A stretch of 64,000 nucleotides of DNA from Paenibacillus sp. HGH0039 (GTDB lineage: Bacteria; Bacillota; Bacilli; Paenibacillales; NBRC-103111): NCBI RefSeq assembly GCF_000411255.1, contig NZ_KE150412.1:3204842-3268841 (forward strand), given 5' to 3'. How positions within the stretch are numbered: position 1 is the first letter of the stretch; every line of letters begins with the position of its first letter. The position numbers and the translations under genes are program-made. A model generated the notes under the pieces. It worked only from the letters and a program-made list of their open reading frames with translations, was not told the origin of the DNA and searched no databases. This document shows, piece by piece, positions 29,096-38,214 of the stretch.

Positions 29096-29507
29096 GTCTG
29101 CTTATATCCGGCCCAATCGGGGCATAACTGGTACTAAGCGAGGCAAATATGGTAAATAGAGTACCTGCACCCGTATAGTTGGGGATGACAGTTGCACAAT
29201 TGATAGATTATCGTATATATTGACGTATATACGTTTTGATTAATATTTAATGGGACCCGCGTTCAAGCGACAGCTGGACGAAGGGTTTTGTTCATAGATT
29301 TCTTTTTGGTGTAAATCTGTTCTGCTATATTCGAAGAGTCGGTATGTACAAGCCGGAACAGACAATAGAGACTGGATTTTGAAGTGTGTGGAGCATCAAA
29401 GAGATTAACTAACAGGAAGCTCAGCCTTAGAACCCGGGAAGGGAACCTTCCAGATGTTCCGGGGAAAGGACTGGACGGCCTGCGAATAGAGAGGGTGTAC
29501 GTACAAG
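29096..29507 (+). other. uvrB-uvrA intergenic leader, no gene seen
   Basis: About 410 bases. An AT-rich part holds TTGACG at 29220-29225 followed by TAATAT and TTTAAT at unsuitable spacings, and an alternating run around 29213-29233. A hairpin CCCGGGAA/TTCCGGGG spans roughly 29433-29466 shortly before uvrA. No coding frame with a ribosome-binding site or recognisable product was found. The right half of a LexA-like site (ATGTTCC) occurs near 29456 without a matching left half. It probably contains the uvrA promoter, which I cannot place. Confidence 0.4.
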
Positions 29508-32399
29508 GTGGCCACAGAAAACATAGTCATTAAAGGGGCACGGGCACACAATCTGAAAAACATTGATGTGACCATTCCGCGCGACAAGTTCGTCGTGCTT
29601 ACGGGACTCAGCGGTTCCGGGAAGTCGTCCCTGGCCTTCGATACCATTTATGCGGAAGGACAGCGCCGTTACGTTGAATCGCTGTCTGCTTATGCGCGGC
29701 AATTTTTAGGACAAATGGACAAGCCGGACGTCGATTCCATCGAAGGGCTTTCACCGGCGATCTCGATCGACCAGAAGACCACCAGCCGGAATCCCCGTTC
29801 TACGGTTGGAACCGTTACGGAGATTTACGATTACCTGCGTCTTCTCTTCGCACGTATCGGGAAACCGCACTGTCCCGTACACGGCATTGAGATTACTTCC
29901 CAGACCGTCGAACAAATGGTCGACCGGGTGATGGAATATCCGGAACGGACGAAGCTTCAAATCTTGGCTCCGCTTGTTTCCGGACGGAAAGGCGAGCACA
30001 CCAAGCTGCTGGCCGATATTCAGAAGCAGGGTTTCGTCCGCGTGCGTGTTAACGGAGAAATCATGGATCTCTCCGACAAGATTACGCTGGAGAAGAACAA
30101 AAAGCACAACATTGAAGTCGTTGTTGATCGTATCGTCGTTAAAGACGATATTCAAAGCCGGTTGGCGGATTCCCTGGAGACGGCGCTGAAGTTGTCCGAA
30201 GGCCGCATTATCGTCGATATTATCGACCAGGAAGAACTGCTCTTCAGCCAGAATCTCGCCTGCCCGGAGTGCGGGTTCAGCATTGATGAATTGTCTCCGC
30301 GCATGTTCTCCTTTAACAGTCCGTTCGGAGCCTGCCCGGAGTGTGACGGTCTTGGCAGCCAGATGATTGTAGATCCGGATCTTCTGGTGTCCGATCCGAA
30401 CAAGACCATCAACCAGGGAGCTTTTGAAGCTTGGGCGGGAAGCACGTCCACTTACTACCCTCAATTCCTGGCGGCCGTTTGCAGCCACTATCAGATTCCG
30501 ATGGATGTTCCGGTTTCGGAACTGAGCCAGGAGCAGTTCAAAATCATTCTGTACGGCACAGACGGGCAGCGTGTCCGCTTCCGTTATCAGAATGAATTCG
30601 GAACCGTCAAGGACGCTTACGTCCCGTTTGAGGGAATCGTAAGGAATTTGGAGCGTCGTTATCGCGACACTTTCTCGGATGGGATCCGCGAACACATTGA
30701 GGCGTACATGAGCTCCAAGCCATGTCCGAAATGTAAAGGACAGCGGCTTAAACCGGAAACCCTTGCCGTAACGGTAGGGGGAACCAACATTGCCCATGCG
30801 ACAGAGCTCTCTATCGGAGACGCTCAGAACTGGTTTGAGGGTCTTGACGGAGGGCTGTCCGAGAAAGAGCGGACCATCGCCCACCTGATTCTTAAAGAAA
30901 TCAAAGCACGCCTAGGGTTCCTGGTAAATGTAGGGCTGGATTACTTGACTTTGCACCGGGCGGCGGGAACGTTATCCGGGGGCGAGGCCCAGCGTATCCG
31001 GCTTGCTACCCAAATCGGGTCATCGCTGATGGGTGTCCTCTACATTCTGGACGAGCCGAGTATCGGTCTCCACCAGCGTGATAATACACGCCTGATTCAG
31101 ACGCTGGAGCATATGAGAAATCTGGGCAACACGCTGATCGTTGTGGAACATGACGAAGACACCATGATGGCTTCCGATTATATTATCGATATCGGTCCGG
31201 GTGCGGGTATTCACGGCGGACAAATCATCGCTCAAGGTACGCCGGAAGAGATCATGAACAATGACAACTCCCTGACGGGCCAGTATTTGAGCGGTAAAAA
31301 ATTCATTCCGATCCCGGCCGAGCGGCGCAAGCCGAACGGGAAATGGCTCGAGATTAAAGGAGCCAAGGAAAATAACCTCCGCAACGTAAGTGTGAAATTC
31401 CCGCTGGGTGTATTTACGTGCGTAACGGGCGTGTCGGGATCGGGTAAAAGTACCTTGATTAACGAGATCCTGTATAAGACCCTGGCACGCGATCTTAACA
31501 AAGCCAAAGTACGTCCGGGTCTGTATCGTGAAATGAAGGGTCTGGAGCACGTGGACAAGGTGATTGATATCGATCAATCGCCAATCGGACGGACGCCCCG
31601 TTCCAACCCGGCAACGTATACGGGAGTCTTCGATGATATCCGTGATCTCTTTGCTTCCACGACGGAAGCGAAAATCCGTGGTTATAAGAAGGGCCGTTTC
31701 AGCTTTAACGTGAAGGGCGGACGCTGCGAGGCGTGCAGAGGCGACGGGATTATCAAAATCGAGATGCACTTCCTTCCGGACGTCTATGTGCCGTGTGAAA
31801 TCTGCAAAGGCAAACGGTACAACCGTGAAACGCTTGAAGTCAACTATAAAGGTAAAAGCATCTCCGATATCCTGGATATGACGATAGAAGATGCCTGCGA
31901 ATTCTTTGAGAATATACCGCGGATTCACCGCAAGCTTTATACCCTTCTGGACGTAGGCTTGGGTTACATGAAGCTCGGACAGCCCGGAACGACCTTGTCC
32001 GGCGGGGAAGCCCAGCGTGTGAAGCTGGCGGCGGAGCTTTACCGCCGCAGTACAGGCAAGACGATCTATATCCTGGATGAGCCGACAACGGGTCTGCATA
32101 TTCACGATATCGACCGGCTGCTGAAAGTGCTTCACCGTCTAGTTGAGAATGGCGATTCGGTTCTGGTTATTGAGCATAATCTGGATGTAATCAAAACAGC
32201 CGACTATTTGATCGATTTGGGCCCAGAAGGAGGCAACCGCGGCGGTGAAATCGTCGCAGCCGGTACTCCGGAAGCCGTCGTCAAGGTCGAAGGCTCCTAT
32301 ACCGGCCAATATCTCAAACCGATATTGGACCGCGACCGCAAGCGTTCGGACGACTATGCCGAGCGCGCGAAGGAACTGCTGGAGGACGCGGTCAGCTAA
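29508..32399 (+). CDS. uvrA: Excinuclease ABC subunit A
   Basis: UvrA is the dimeric ABC ATPase that first senses DNA lesions and loads UvrB. The 963-residue protein contains two ABC modules: Walker [10 protein letters not shown] (about 32-40) with LSGGEAQR, and Walker [10 protein letters not shown] near 640 with a second LSGGEAQR. Two zinc-binding regions show paired CPEC/CPEC and CEAC/CEIC cysteines. ATPase B-motifs include [11 protein letters not shown] and [11 protein letters not shown]. The GTG start at 29508 is preceded by GAGAGGG at 29489-29496, rather far (about 11 bases). Two terminators follow it. Confidence 0.98.
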   Translation: MATENIVIKGARAHNLKNIDVTIPRDKFVVLTGLSGSGKSSLAFDTIYAEGQRRYVESLSAYARQFLGQMDKPDVDSIEGLSPAISIDQKTTSRNPRSTVGTVTEIYDYLRLLFARIGKPHCPVHGIEITSQTVEQMVDRVMEYPERTKLQILAPLVSGRKGEHTKLLADIQKQGFVRVRVNGEIMDLSDKITLEKNKKHNIEVVVDRIVVKDDIQSRLADSLETALKLSEGRIIVDIIDQEELLFSQNLACPECGFSIDELSPRMFSFNSPFGACPECDGLGSQMIVDPDLLVSDPNKTINQGAFEAWAGSTSTYYPQFLAAVCSHYQIPMDVPVSELSQEQFKIILYGTDGQRVRFRYQNEFGTVKDAYVPFEGIVRNLERRYRDTFSDGIREHIEAYMSSKPCPKCKGQRLKPETLAVTVGGTNIAHATELSIGDAQNWFEGLDGGLSEKERTIAHLILKEIKARLGFLVNVGLDYLTLHRAAGTLSGGEAQRIRLATQIGSSLMGVLYILDEPSIGLHQRDNTRLIQTLEHMRNLGNTLIVVEHDEDTMMASDYIIDIGPGAGIHGGQIIAQGTPEEIMNNDNSLTGQYLSGKKFIPIPAERRKPNGKWLEIKGAKENNLRNVSVKFPLGVFTCVTGVSGSGKSTLINEILYKTLARDLNKAKVRPGLYREMKGLEHVDKVIDIDQSPIGRTPRSNPATYTGVFDDIRDLFASTTEAKIRGYKKGRFSFNVKGGRCEACRGDGIIKIEMHFLPDVYVPCEICKGKRYNRETLEVNYKGKSISDILDMTIEDACEFFENIPRIHRKLYTLLDVGLGYMKLGQPGTTLSGGEAQRVKLAAELYRRSTGKTIYILDEPTTGLHIHDIDRLLKVLHRLVENGDSVLVIEHNLDVIKTADYLIDLGPEGGNRGGEIVAAGTPEAVVKVEGSYTGQYLKPILDRDRKRSDDYAERAKELLEDAVS

Positions 32400-32446
32400 G
32401 GCAGGCGTCGGGCGTACTCTTAGGCACCTTGCCTCGAAGCAAAAAG

Positions 32447-32490
32447 GAAGCAGGAACAAAGCGGTGATTCGCTTTGCTCCTGTTTCTTTT
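32447..32490 (+). terminator. Intrinsic terminator after uvrA
   Basis: GAAGCAGGAACAAAGCG (32447-32463) pairs almost completely with CGCTTTGCTCCTGTTTC (32470-32486), followed by TTTT. Confidence 0.8.
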
Positions 32491-32515
32491 GCGTTGGACG
32501 ACAAGTAAATAAAAG

Positions 32516-32556
32516 AAAAACGGGCAGGATCGCTTTAGAACGATCCTGCCCGTTTT
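32516..32556. terminator. Bidirectional terminator between uvrA and sulfite reductase
   Basis: CGGGCAGGATCG (32521-32532) and CGATCCTGCCCG (32541-32552) form a perfect 12-bp stem around CTTTAGAA, with AAAAA before and TTTT after. Confidence 0.93.
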
Positions 32557-32669
32557 CTGTAGTTCTTTAAGAATATATGGGATTCATGATCATGAAAGCT
32601 CTGTACGAGCATAAGGGATGCTGTGGTCGGCAGCTGCACCCGAATTCAGCGCATTCCCATCCTTTCGAA

Positions 32670-34286
32670 TTAAGAAGCTACCGTAAGGATTTCCGTCAAT
32701 TTCGCCTGGAATGCAGGTGCACCTACGCGGAGGAAGAACTGATGGAACGTTTCCTCTGGACTGCGGTTCTCCTTGTAGAAACGGATAAGCTCGGCGAGCA
32801 CCGGGCCTACATCGTCCCCTTTAACACGGCCTTTCAGCCCGGTGTTAAACTGGGCGCCGGGACCGAGGATACCGCCGACTGCGATATCGAACGCATCTAC
32901 CGGGCCATCCGGCGTTTTAACGAGCGTACCCTGCAAGCCGATGTCCGCGATTTGCTTCTGGCCGCAGGCGTTCGGGCAGCCGATGAAGTGGATGCGGACT
33001 TCTTCGTCCAGGTCCACATTGGCGTCCAGGTACTCGGCAACGCGGCGTGCGCGTTCCTTGGTTTCGACGATCGCCAGGTTGCAGAATTCGTTGCCTGTGC
33101 ACGATACCGTCCGGCTCATGAAACGTTTCGGGAACGGCGTCAGACGCTGCAGCACGGTTTCCTGGAGAACATCGTCCACCCGGTCGTTCGGTATATCCGA
33201 CAGAATGATGTTCTGGGACATGGTCGTGCGGATCGTGCCTTGGCCGTACTGGTCCGAGATGCGGGCCAGTTCGCGCAGCTCTTCCGCATTGAGACGGCCT
33301 ACCGGAACGTTCAAGCCGACATAGCTGTAGCCATCCTGTTTTTGAGGGTGAACGCCGTCAAAATAAGCGGCTGTCCAGCCGGCGACTTTCTCCTCTCCGC
33401 GGGTTGGCATAGGTCCGATCAGCTCGATGAGCTTCTCCAGGAATTTCTCCGGGCCCCAATCGGCCACGAGAAACTTCAGGCGCGCATGGTGGCGCTTCTC
33501 ACGATAGCCGAAGTCACGGAAAATAACCGTAACGCCGGTAGCGACTTTCAGCACTTCTTCCGGACGCACGAAGAGGTCAAGCTGTTTGGCCAGATGGGGC
33601 TTCGCCGAAAGACCGCCGCCGACCCAAGCATGGAAGCCGAGCACTTCTTCTCCGTCAATGATTTTAACGGCCGGTGTAAAACCGAGGCAGTTAATTTCAG
33701 CATGAGCGGAGTTATATACGTTGCTGGAAATCGACATTTTATATTTACGCGGCAGGTTGGAGAAATCCTTATTCATCAAGAAGAAATCGTTTACTTCATT
33801 TACCAGGGCAGTCGTGTCCATAAGCTCATCGGGATCGATACCTGCCAGCGGATTGCCGACAATCGTACGCGGGCAGTCGCCGCAAGCTTCATAAGAATAA
33901 AGGCCGACTTCTTCCAGCCTTTTGAAGATATCGGGGAGGTTCTCAACGGTCAACCAGTGGAACTGGATCGCCTGACGCGTGGTGACGTCGACCAGATTCC
34001 GTCCGTAATCTTCCGCAATGCCGGCGAGTGCACGAGCTTGAGCGCTGGTCAATACGCCGGAGTTGATGCGGACGCGCATCATAAAATGGCCGTCCTTGGG
34101 CTTTTGTTGATAAACACCGGCCCATTTGAACAAATTCATATCGTCTTCAGGAATGGAATCGTATCCTTCCAGAGCATACTTTTCAATAATGGTACGAATC
34201 ACATCGAGTCCGTCTTTTTGAAGCTTGACGAGTTCCATTTTGTTCAGCTTCGACGTGTCTTGAGCCCAGATCGGTTGATAAGCCAT
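32670..34286 (-). CDS. Siroheme [4Fe-4S] sulfite/nitrite reductase
   Basis: The 538-residue protein belongs to the ferredoxin-dependent nitrite/sulfite reductase family, which performs six-electron reduction of sulfite to sulfide or nitrite to ammonium. It has the two ferredoxin-like half domains and the catalytic cysteine set: C396 and C402 (CTGNEFC) and C437 and C441 (CPNAC). These bind the [4Fe-4S] cluster and bridge to siroheme. Siroheme anion-binding arginines and lysines occur in TTRQAIQFHW and TIRTTMSQNI. GGGAGG lies upstream of ATG 34286. No nitrate reductase, CysJ-like flavoprotein or sulfate-activation gene is linked, so sulfite and nitrite cannot be distinguished from context. Confidence 0.88.
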   Translation of the reverse strand: MAYQPIWAQDTSKLNKMELVKLQKDGLDVIRTIIEKYALEGYDSIPEDDMNLFKWAGVYQQKPKDGHFMMRVRINSGVLTSAQARALAGIAEDYGRNLVDVTTRQAIQFHWLTVENLPDIFKRLEEVGLYSYEACGDCPRTIVGNPLAGIDPDELMDTTALVNEVNDFFLMNKDFSNLPRKYKMSISSNVYNSAHAEINCLGFTPAVKIIDGEEVLGFHAWVGGGLSAKPHLAKQLDLFVRPEEVLKVATGVTVIFRDFGYREKRHHARLKFLVADWGPEKFLEKLIELIGPMPTRGEEKVAGWTAAYFDGVHPQKQDGYSYVGLNVPVGRLNAEELRELARISDQYGQGTIRTTMSQNIILSDIPNDRVDDVLQETVLQRLTPFPKRFMSRTVSCTGNEFCNLAIVETKERARRVAEYLDANVDLDEEVRIHFIGCPNACGQKQIADIGLQGTLVKTPDGPVDAFDIAVGGILGPGAQFNTGLKGRVKGDDVGPVLAELIRFYKENRSPEETFHQFFLRVGAPAFQAKLTEILTVAS

Positions 34287-34310
34287 GCGTGGGACCTCCC
34301 TTTTTATACG

Positions 34311-34342
34311 TAATTCCGATAGAAAAAGTGTGAAATAGGATA
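34311..34342 (-). promoter_or_regulatory. Inverted repeat upstream of the sulfite/nitrite reductase
   Basis: TTCCGAT (34314-34320) and ATAGGAT (34335-34341) form an imperfect dyad around 14 bases, just upstream of the gene on the minus strand. The arms resemble the ATTCCNAT / ATNGGAAT pattern associated with the cysteine-metabolism repressor CymR. The match is partial and quoted from memory, so this is only suggestive. Confidence 0.3.
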
Positions 34343-34500
34343 GGTTGATCGTATCATATTTAGGTCAGGGCGTAAATCCGTGCAGGGCAAAAGCGGGTAT
34401 AAACAATTATTATGAAAGAGACAGGTTTTGTTTATAATTACCCTCCTATTCATAGAAATGAATAAATCGTGACAAACTTGTTAACATCAAGACTAGGGCC

Positions 34501-34529
34501 TTGCATCTTGACCCCGATAGAGCTAACAT
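34501..34529 (+). promoter_or_regulatory. Promoter of the small membrane protein gene
   Basis: TTGCAT at 34501-34506 and TAACAT at 34524-34529 are 17 bases apart, about 60 bases before the start codon. A TATAAT at 34433-34438 lacks a -35 partner on this strand. Confidence 0.45.
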
Positions 34530-34590
34530 AGAGAGTAAAAGGCTATTTCGTTAAGTTACCTGGTTGGATAAATGAAGGAGGTCTCTCACA

Positions 34591-34791
34591 ATGTTATTTG
34601 CAGAAGAGGCAGCACAAGCATCCAGTTTTTCCGGATTCGATCCATTTGTGATCATTTTTACGATCCTGATCGCAATCGGCTTGGTCCGTCTGTTCGCGGC
34701 CAAAAGAAAAAACGTTTTCGCGATCGCATTTGCGTTGGTTAGCTTGGCTGTATTCCTTTTCATGGATTTCGTCATGATCAAAGGCTGGTAA
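34591..34791 (+). CDS. Small membrane protein (DUF2759-like)
   Basis: This 66-residue protein has two hydrophobic segments (about 19-37 and 43-60) separated by a short basic loop AAKRKN, so both ends probably face the same side. The ribosome-binding site GAAGGAGG at 34573-34580 is excellent and a good terminator follows, which supports a real gene despite its size. The pattern resembles the small DUF2759 membrane proteins of Bacillales, whose function is unknown, but the assignment is by eye. It is transcribed alone, divergently from the sulfite reductase gene. Confidence 0.75.
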   Translation: MLFAEEAAQASSFSGFDPFVIIFTILIAIGLVRLFAAKRKNVFAIAFALVSLAVFLFMDFVMIKGW

Positions 34792-34822
34792 CAAGCTGCC
34801 GCTTACAAATATGCAGCGCATG

Positions 34823-34864
34823 AAGAAAAGCCCCTTATCTGCGGATAAGAGGCTTTTCTTTTTG
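34823..34864. terminator. Bidirectional terminator
   Basis: AAGAAAAGCC and CTTATC pair with GATAAG and GGCTTTTCTT around TGCG, with a T-run on the plus strand and A-rich start for the minus strand. It separates the small membrane protein gene from the convergent isomerase gene. Confidence 0.9.
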
Positions 34865-34869
34865 TTCAG

Positions 34870-35838
34870 TTACACCCACCACATGTCGCCGAGCGGTTCT
34901 TTGATAAGAATCTGCTGCAAGTTCTCGACGGCTTTCGTGAAGCCTTCGTTAACCGACATCAGGCCGTCTTCGTGCTCAATGCTCACGACATAGTCGTAAC
35001 CGACCAGACGCAGGGCGCTGATGATATCCGCCCATGTCTTCATGTCGTGGCCGTAGCCGACGGTACGGAACTGCCAAGCGCGATCCAGCATAAGCGAGTA
35101 GGACTGCATATCCGTGATGCCGTGCTTATTCACGTTGATCGGATCGATCGAAGTATCCTTGGCATGGAAATGATGGATCGCATTTTCACGGCCGAGAATT
35201 TGAACAGCTTGAACCGGGTCGATCCCCTGCCACCACATGTGGCTCGGATCCAGGTTCGCGCCGATCACTTCGCCGGCTGCTTCACGCAGACGGAGCAGGG
35301 TGCCCGGTGTATGAACGGAGAAACCGCCGTGCAGTTCAAGGGCGATTTTCACACCGCGGTCCGAAGCGAATTTACCGGTTTCGGTCCAGTAAGGGATGAC
35401 TTTATTTGTCCACTGCCAGTCGAGAATCTCCTGGAAATCGTTCGGCCAGGGAGCTACGGGCCAGTTCGGATATTTGGCATCCTCGTGATCGCCCGGGCAG
35501 CCGGAAAATCCGTTTACGACCGGGACTTCAAGCTTTTCAGCCAGTTCTAGCGTACGGATAAAATCGTCGTGGAACTGTTTGGCTACCGCCTTCTGAGGAT
35601 GAAGCGGGTTACCGTGGCAGCTGAGAGCGGAAATCGTCAGGCCGCGGGAATCGAACGCATGTTTAAATGCCTTTAGCTTGCTTTCGTCGGCAAGCAGTTC
35701 TTCGGGCTTGCAGTGAGCGTTACCCGGGTAACCGCCGGTGCCGATTTCAACCGCTTCAAGGCCTTTTTCTGCAATGTAATCGAGTGCTTCTTCTAGAGGT
35801 TTTTGTCCGAAAAGGACGGCAAACACGCCTAGTTTCAT
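34870..35838 (-). CDS. Sugar phosphate isomerase/epimerase (xylose-isomerase-like TIM barrel)
   Basis: The 322-residue protein has the AP-endonuclease-2/xylose-isomerase barrel signature. MKLGVFAVLFGQKPLEEALD starts the first strand; the metal-binding Glu and His residues are likely in ALELHGGFSVH, NLDPSHMWWQG, HHFHAKD and SIEHEDG. Such enzymes isomerise or epimerise sugars, inositol derivatives or hydroxypyruvate using a divalent metal. The ATG at 35838 is chosen because GGAGGTGTAC lies right before it and the protein then begins at the family N-terminus. It has its own promoter and is not linked to catabolic genes, so the substrate cannot be inferred. Confidence 0.88.
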   Translation of the reverse strand: MKLGVFAVLFGQKPLEEALDYIAEKGLEAVEIGTGGYPGNAHCKPEELLADESKLKAFKHAFDSRGLTISALSCHGNPLHPQKAVAKQFHDDFIRTLELAEKLEVPVVNGFSGCPGDHEDAKYPNWPVAPWPNDFQEILDWQWTNKVIPYWTETGKFASDRGVKIALELHGGFSVHTPGTLLRLREAAGEVIGANLDPSHMWWQGIDPVQAVQILGRENAIHHFHAKDTSIDPINVNKHGITDMQSYSLMLDRAWQFRTVGYGHDMKTWADIISALRLVGYDYVVSIEHEDGLMSVNEGFTKAVENLQQILIKEPLGDMWWV

Positions 35839-35882
35839 TTTTGTACACCTCCACGAATTATAAAAAGAACGCGCGTACACTT

Positions 35883-35911
35883 ATTATATCACCGCTTTGC
35901 CGGGAAATGAA
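35883..35911 (-). promoter_or_regulatory. Promoter of the isomerase gene
   Basis: Reading the minus strand, TTCATT (35911-35906), 17 bases, TATAAT (35888-35883). The predicted leader is about 40 bases. Confidence 0.55.
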
Positions 35912-35960
35912 GCGCACAGCCGTAACAAGTTCCAGTCAGGGAAAACCGGCTTGCTTTTCG

Positions 35961-36020
35961 GAAAAACAAAAAGGTCTTCCCACCTGCCTCTTTTAGAAGG
36001 GGAGATGGAAAAGACCTTTG
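35961..36020 (-). terminator. Terminator of the dlt-like operon, overlapping the last stop codon
   Basis: On the minus strand, CAAAGGTCTTTTCC (from 36020) lies inside the last codons of the MBOAT gene. It pairs with GGGAAGACCTTT (to about 35968), after the stop at 35993-35995, and a TTTTTGTTTTT run follows. The hairpin therefore spans the stop codon and marks the end of the operon. Confidence 0.8.
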
Positions 36021-37144
36021 TAAACGCGTAAGACCACGTCGGGGTTATTCAAGTTAATAATAATGGCCGCGACGACAAGAGCCTGGGTTAGCAGGCATCG
36101 CATATAGAAGTAAGGCTTGGAAACCTTTCTGCGGATGACGGTCGTCTTGCCGAGCAGATTCTCAATCGCGATAATCACCCCGTGATAAACCCCGTAGATC
36201 AAAAACAGCCACGAGAAGCCGTGCCACAGTCCCATCAGCGTCATAATGAAAATCGAAAGCCCGGCGGTCATGAGCTTGGATGGCGTTTTGCGGGAAAAGA
36301 AAATGAAGATATGATCGCGGAACCAATCCCCCAAGGTAGCGTGCCAGTTCCGCCAGAATTGAGTAAGAGTGGGAGAGAGGAACGGCTTCTTAAAGTTTTC
36401 GGGAATCGTGAAGCCCATCAGACGGCCGAAGCCGACGGCGATATCCGAGTAGCCCGAGAAGTCCATGTAAATCATCAGGTAGAACCAGATCATCAAGAAG
36501 AGGCTCTGATGGGTATGAAGCTCCTGGTCCATCACTTTGTTGAACAGATCGGTCATCCAGACGACCACGACGACTTTTTTGAAAAGGCCCAAAACAATCC
36601 GCTTCACGCCCGCCTCAAACTGGGGCGCATCGACTTTGTACGGCACTTTTACATCGGCCATGAAGTCACGGAACTTTAAGATCGGACCGGAGGTAAACGT
36701 GGGAATGAACAGAATGTAGTTCACATAGTCGATAACCTTGGCTTGCCCGTCTTTGCCGAAGAAATAGGCGAAATACAGCGCATCGATGATTTTGAGCACG
36801 TTGAACATGATGCCGAGTGTCATCACGCCGTCTGCCAAAAGCGAAACCGAGCCCTGCTTGCCGAGCATGTGAAACAGGATTACGGCGCCTATGTTGGCGA
36901 GAATGAACAGCGCGAACGCAAATTTCCGCCAGACGGGTGTACGGCACAAATAGACGAAGAATATATAATTAAGCAGCGTATAGGCGATATAGAACGCAAA
37001 CAGTTTGCCGCTCCACAGAAAAAGAAAGCCGAGGTTGAACAGCAGCATCAGGATGCGTTTGTTCTGCGGCCATTTTCTCGTCGCCATCAGCACGAACACC
37101 ATGCCGCACATGGCAAGCAGCGCGTTCATGTTCAAATAAAACAT
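35993..37144 (-). CDS. MBOAT-family O-acyltransferase (DltB-like)
   Basis: MBOAT proteins form a membrane tunnel through which an acyl or aminoacyl group passes from a cytoplasmic thioester to an extracellular hydroxyl. The 383-residue protein has about ten to eleven membrane segments and the family landmarks: YILFIPTFTSGPILKFRDF, YMDFSGYSDIAVGFGRLMGF, FWRNWHATLGDWFRDHIF, and the catalytic histidine in GLWHGFSW (about H308). AAGGAG precedes ATG 37144. It is the last gene of a minus-strand operon with a carrier protein, a ligase, an SGNH protein and a DltX-like peptide. That is the same set of partners DltB has, so an aminoacyl rather than an acetyl group is the likely cargo (inference). Confidence 0.9.
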   Translation of the reverse strand: MFYLNMNALLAMCGMVFVLMATRKWPQNKRILMLLFNLGFLFLWSGKLFAFYIAYTLLNYIFFVYLCRTPVWRKFAFALFILANIGAVILFHMLGKQGSVSLLADGVMTLGIMFNVLKIIDALYFAYFFGKDGQAKVIDYVNYILFIPTFTSGPILKFRDFMADVKVPYKVDAPQFEAGVKRIVLGLFKKVVVVVWMTDLFNKVMDQELHTHQSLFLMIWFYLMIYMDFSGYSDIAVGFGRLMGFTIPENFKKPFLSPTLTQFWRNWHATLGDWFRDHIFIFFSRKTPSKLMTAGLSIFIMTLMGLWHGFSWLFLIYGVYHGVIIAIENLLGKTTVIRRKVSKPYFYMRCLLTQALVVAAIIINLNNPDVVLRVYKGLFHLPF

Positions 37145-37223
37145 AACAGGACTCCTTCAACGGACGGAGAATGAGTGGGTCCACACATAAGCGGACAGGT
37201 AAGACCTCATGGGGAGGCTGGGG

Positions 37224-37334
37224 CTAAAACCCTTCATAGATAAACAAACCTTGCCCGGTAAAATAAACGAGCACCAAATAAAGCATTCCTACATAAATCA
37301 GGATTTCGAAGGTTTTCTTAAAGAAAGCAGCCAT
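37224..37334 (-). CDS. dltX: DltX-like membrane microprotein (36 aa)
   Basis: This gene is only 111 bases long. The product begins MAAFFKKTFEILIYVGMLYL, has one transmembrane helix (about residues 9-26) and ends LFIYEGF. The last six residues, FIYEGF, fit the FxYxxF motif at the C-terminus of DltX (for example FIYNEF), which contacts DltB and DltD in D-alanylation complexes. The ribosome-binding site AAGGAGG lies seven bases before the ATG, inside the end of the SGNH gene; the two genes overlap by 37 bases. The MBOAT gene follows 79 bases later. Size, topology, motif and context agree. Confidence 0.82.
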   Translation of the reverse strand: MAAFFKKTFEILIYVGMLYLVLVYFTGQGLFIYEGF

Positions 37335-38203
37335 TCGTCAACCTCCTTCGTAAACAGGGGAGCCCCTTCCTCCCGGTTAAGGTGGACGAGGTCGTGAAAG
37401 TACTTGGGCGCATAACGGTCCATGAGATCGAGCACGGGAACGTCCGCGGCTTTGAGACGCGCATTCACTTCCTGCTTCATGGCAGCGGTATAGGGTGGCT
37501 TTACATGGTCCTGACGGAATGGCATCCAAACGACGCGAAGCGGTATCCCTTTCTCTTTAGCGTCATCCAGTACCCATTGGAGCGCGTCCAGGTTATCTTG
37601 CATGTCCTTGAGCGTCATCCAGTTGTAATCCTTCTCGTACCGGGCCCAGCCTTTGGTCATCGCGTCTTCCGTAGCGTACCCGTGATAAAGTTCCTTGTCG
37701 ATCCAGCGGGGCTCATAAGCGAGACTCCCCTGAAAAGCCAGATTGCGGACCAGTTCCTTGCCCGCATCCAGGAAGTCGGCCCGGTACGCGTATACGTACG
37801 GCTTGTACCAGGGCTTGTTCCACGGGAACCGGTAGTCGGTTTCCATCTTGTCCAGCAGCGTATGCACATCGATGCCGATCACCAGCTCATCTTTCACGGA
37901 GTATAACCCGCGCTGAAGAATCTGCTGCAAATCCGTCAGCTTCCCGTAGGATAAGCCCATTTCGACCAGCTTGGCTGCCGACTTCTCCTCGATATACGCC
38001 CCCGTAACGGAGGAATTGCCGTAAAATACGGCTCCGCTGCGCGACCAGCCGTGATGGTAGAGCGTCTTCGTAAAGTCGTCTTTACCGAACCGACGGCTCG
38101 TCTCAAGAGGATTCCACCACATGACAAGAGCTTCAGCGACCACAAAAATAAGAAGCAGCCCCAGGACGAAGCTGTTCTTCTTGAAAAAAGCGAGTATGTT
38201 CAC
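37298..38203 (-). CDS. Membrane-anchored SGNH-hydrolase-like protein (DltD position)
   Basis: The protein has an N-terminal transmembrane anchor (about 10-30) and an extracellular SGNH-like domain. Block I appears as FYGNSSVTG (GNSS, about 62-65) and the C-terminal catalytic Asp-His pair as FHDLVHLN. DltD, an SGNH protein, accepts or hydrolyses D-alanyl groups outside the membrane. Here the block-I aspartate of GDS is replaced by Asn-Ser, and overall length (about 301) is shorter than typical DltD. GTG 38203, 11 bases after the ligase stop, is preferred to an in-frame TTG at 38236 that would overlap the ligase gene. It is co-transcribed with the ligase, DltX-like and MBOAT genes; the exact reaction is unknown. 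Confidence 0.78.
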   Translation of the reverse strand: MNILAFFKKNSFVLGLLLIFVVAEALVMWWNPLETSRRFGKDDFTKTLYHHGWSRSGAVFYGNSSVTGAYIEEKSAAKLVEMGLSYGKLTDLQQILQRGLYSVKDELVIGIDVHTLLDKMETDYRFPWNKPWYKPYVYAYRADFLDAGKELVRNLAFQGSLAYEPRWIDKELYHGYATEDAMTKGWARYEKDYNWMTLKDMQDNLDALQWVLDDAKEKGIPLRVVWMPFRQDHVKPPYTAAMKQEVNARLKAADVPVLDLMDRYAPKYFHDLVHLNREEGAPLFTKEVDEWLLSLRKPSKS

Positions 38204-38214
38204 ACGATCACTCT

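Noticed and set aside
29220-29251. uvrA promoter built on TTGACG
   Set aside because: The possible -10 hexamers lie 15 or 20 bases away, outside the acceptable spacing, so no promoter was called.
32577-34313. 578-codon open frame antisense to the sulfite/nitrite reductase gene
   Set aside because: Begins within the terminator region and has no family signature, whereas the minus-strand frame has all cofactor cysteines.
37209-37397. Plus-strand 62-codon frame over the dltX-like gene
   Set aside because: The minus-strand frame has a proper ribosome-binding site, membrane helix and DltX motif; the plus-strand frame has none.
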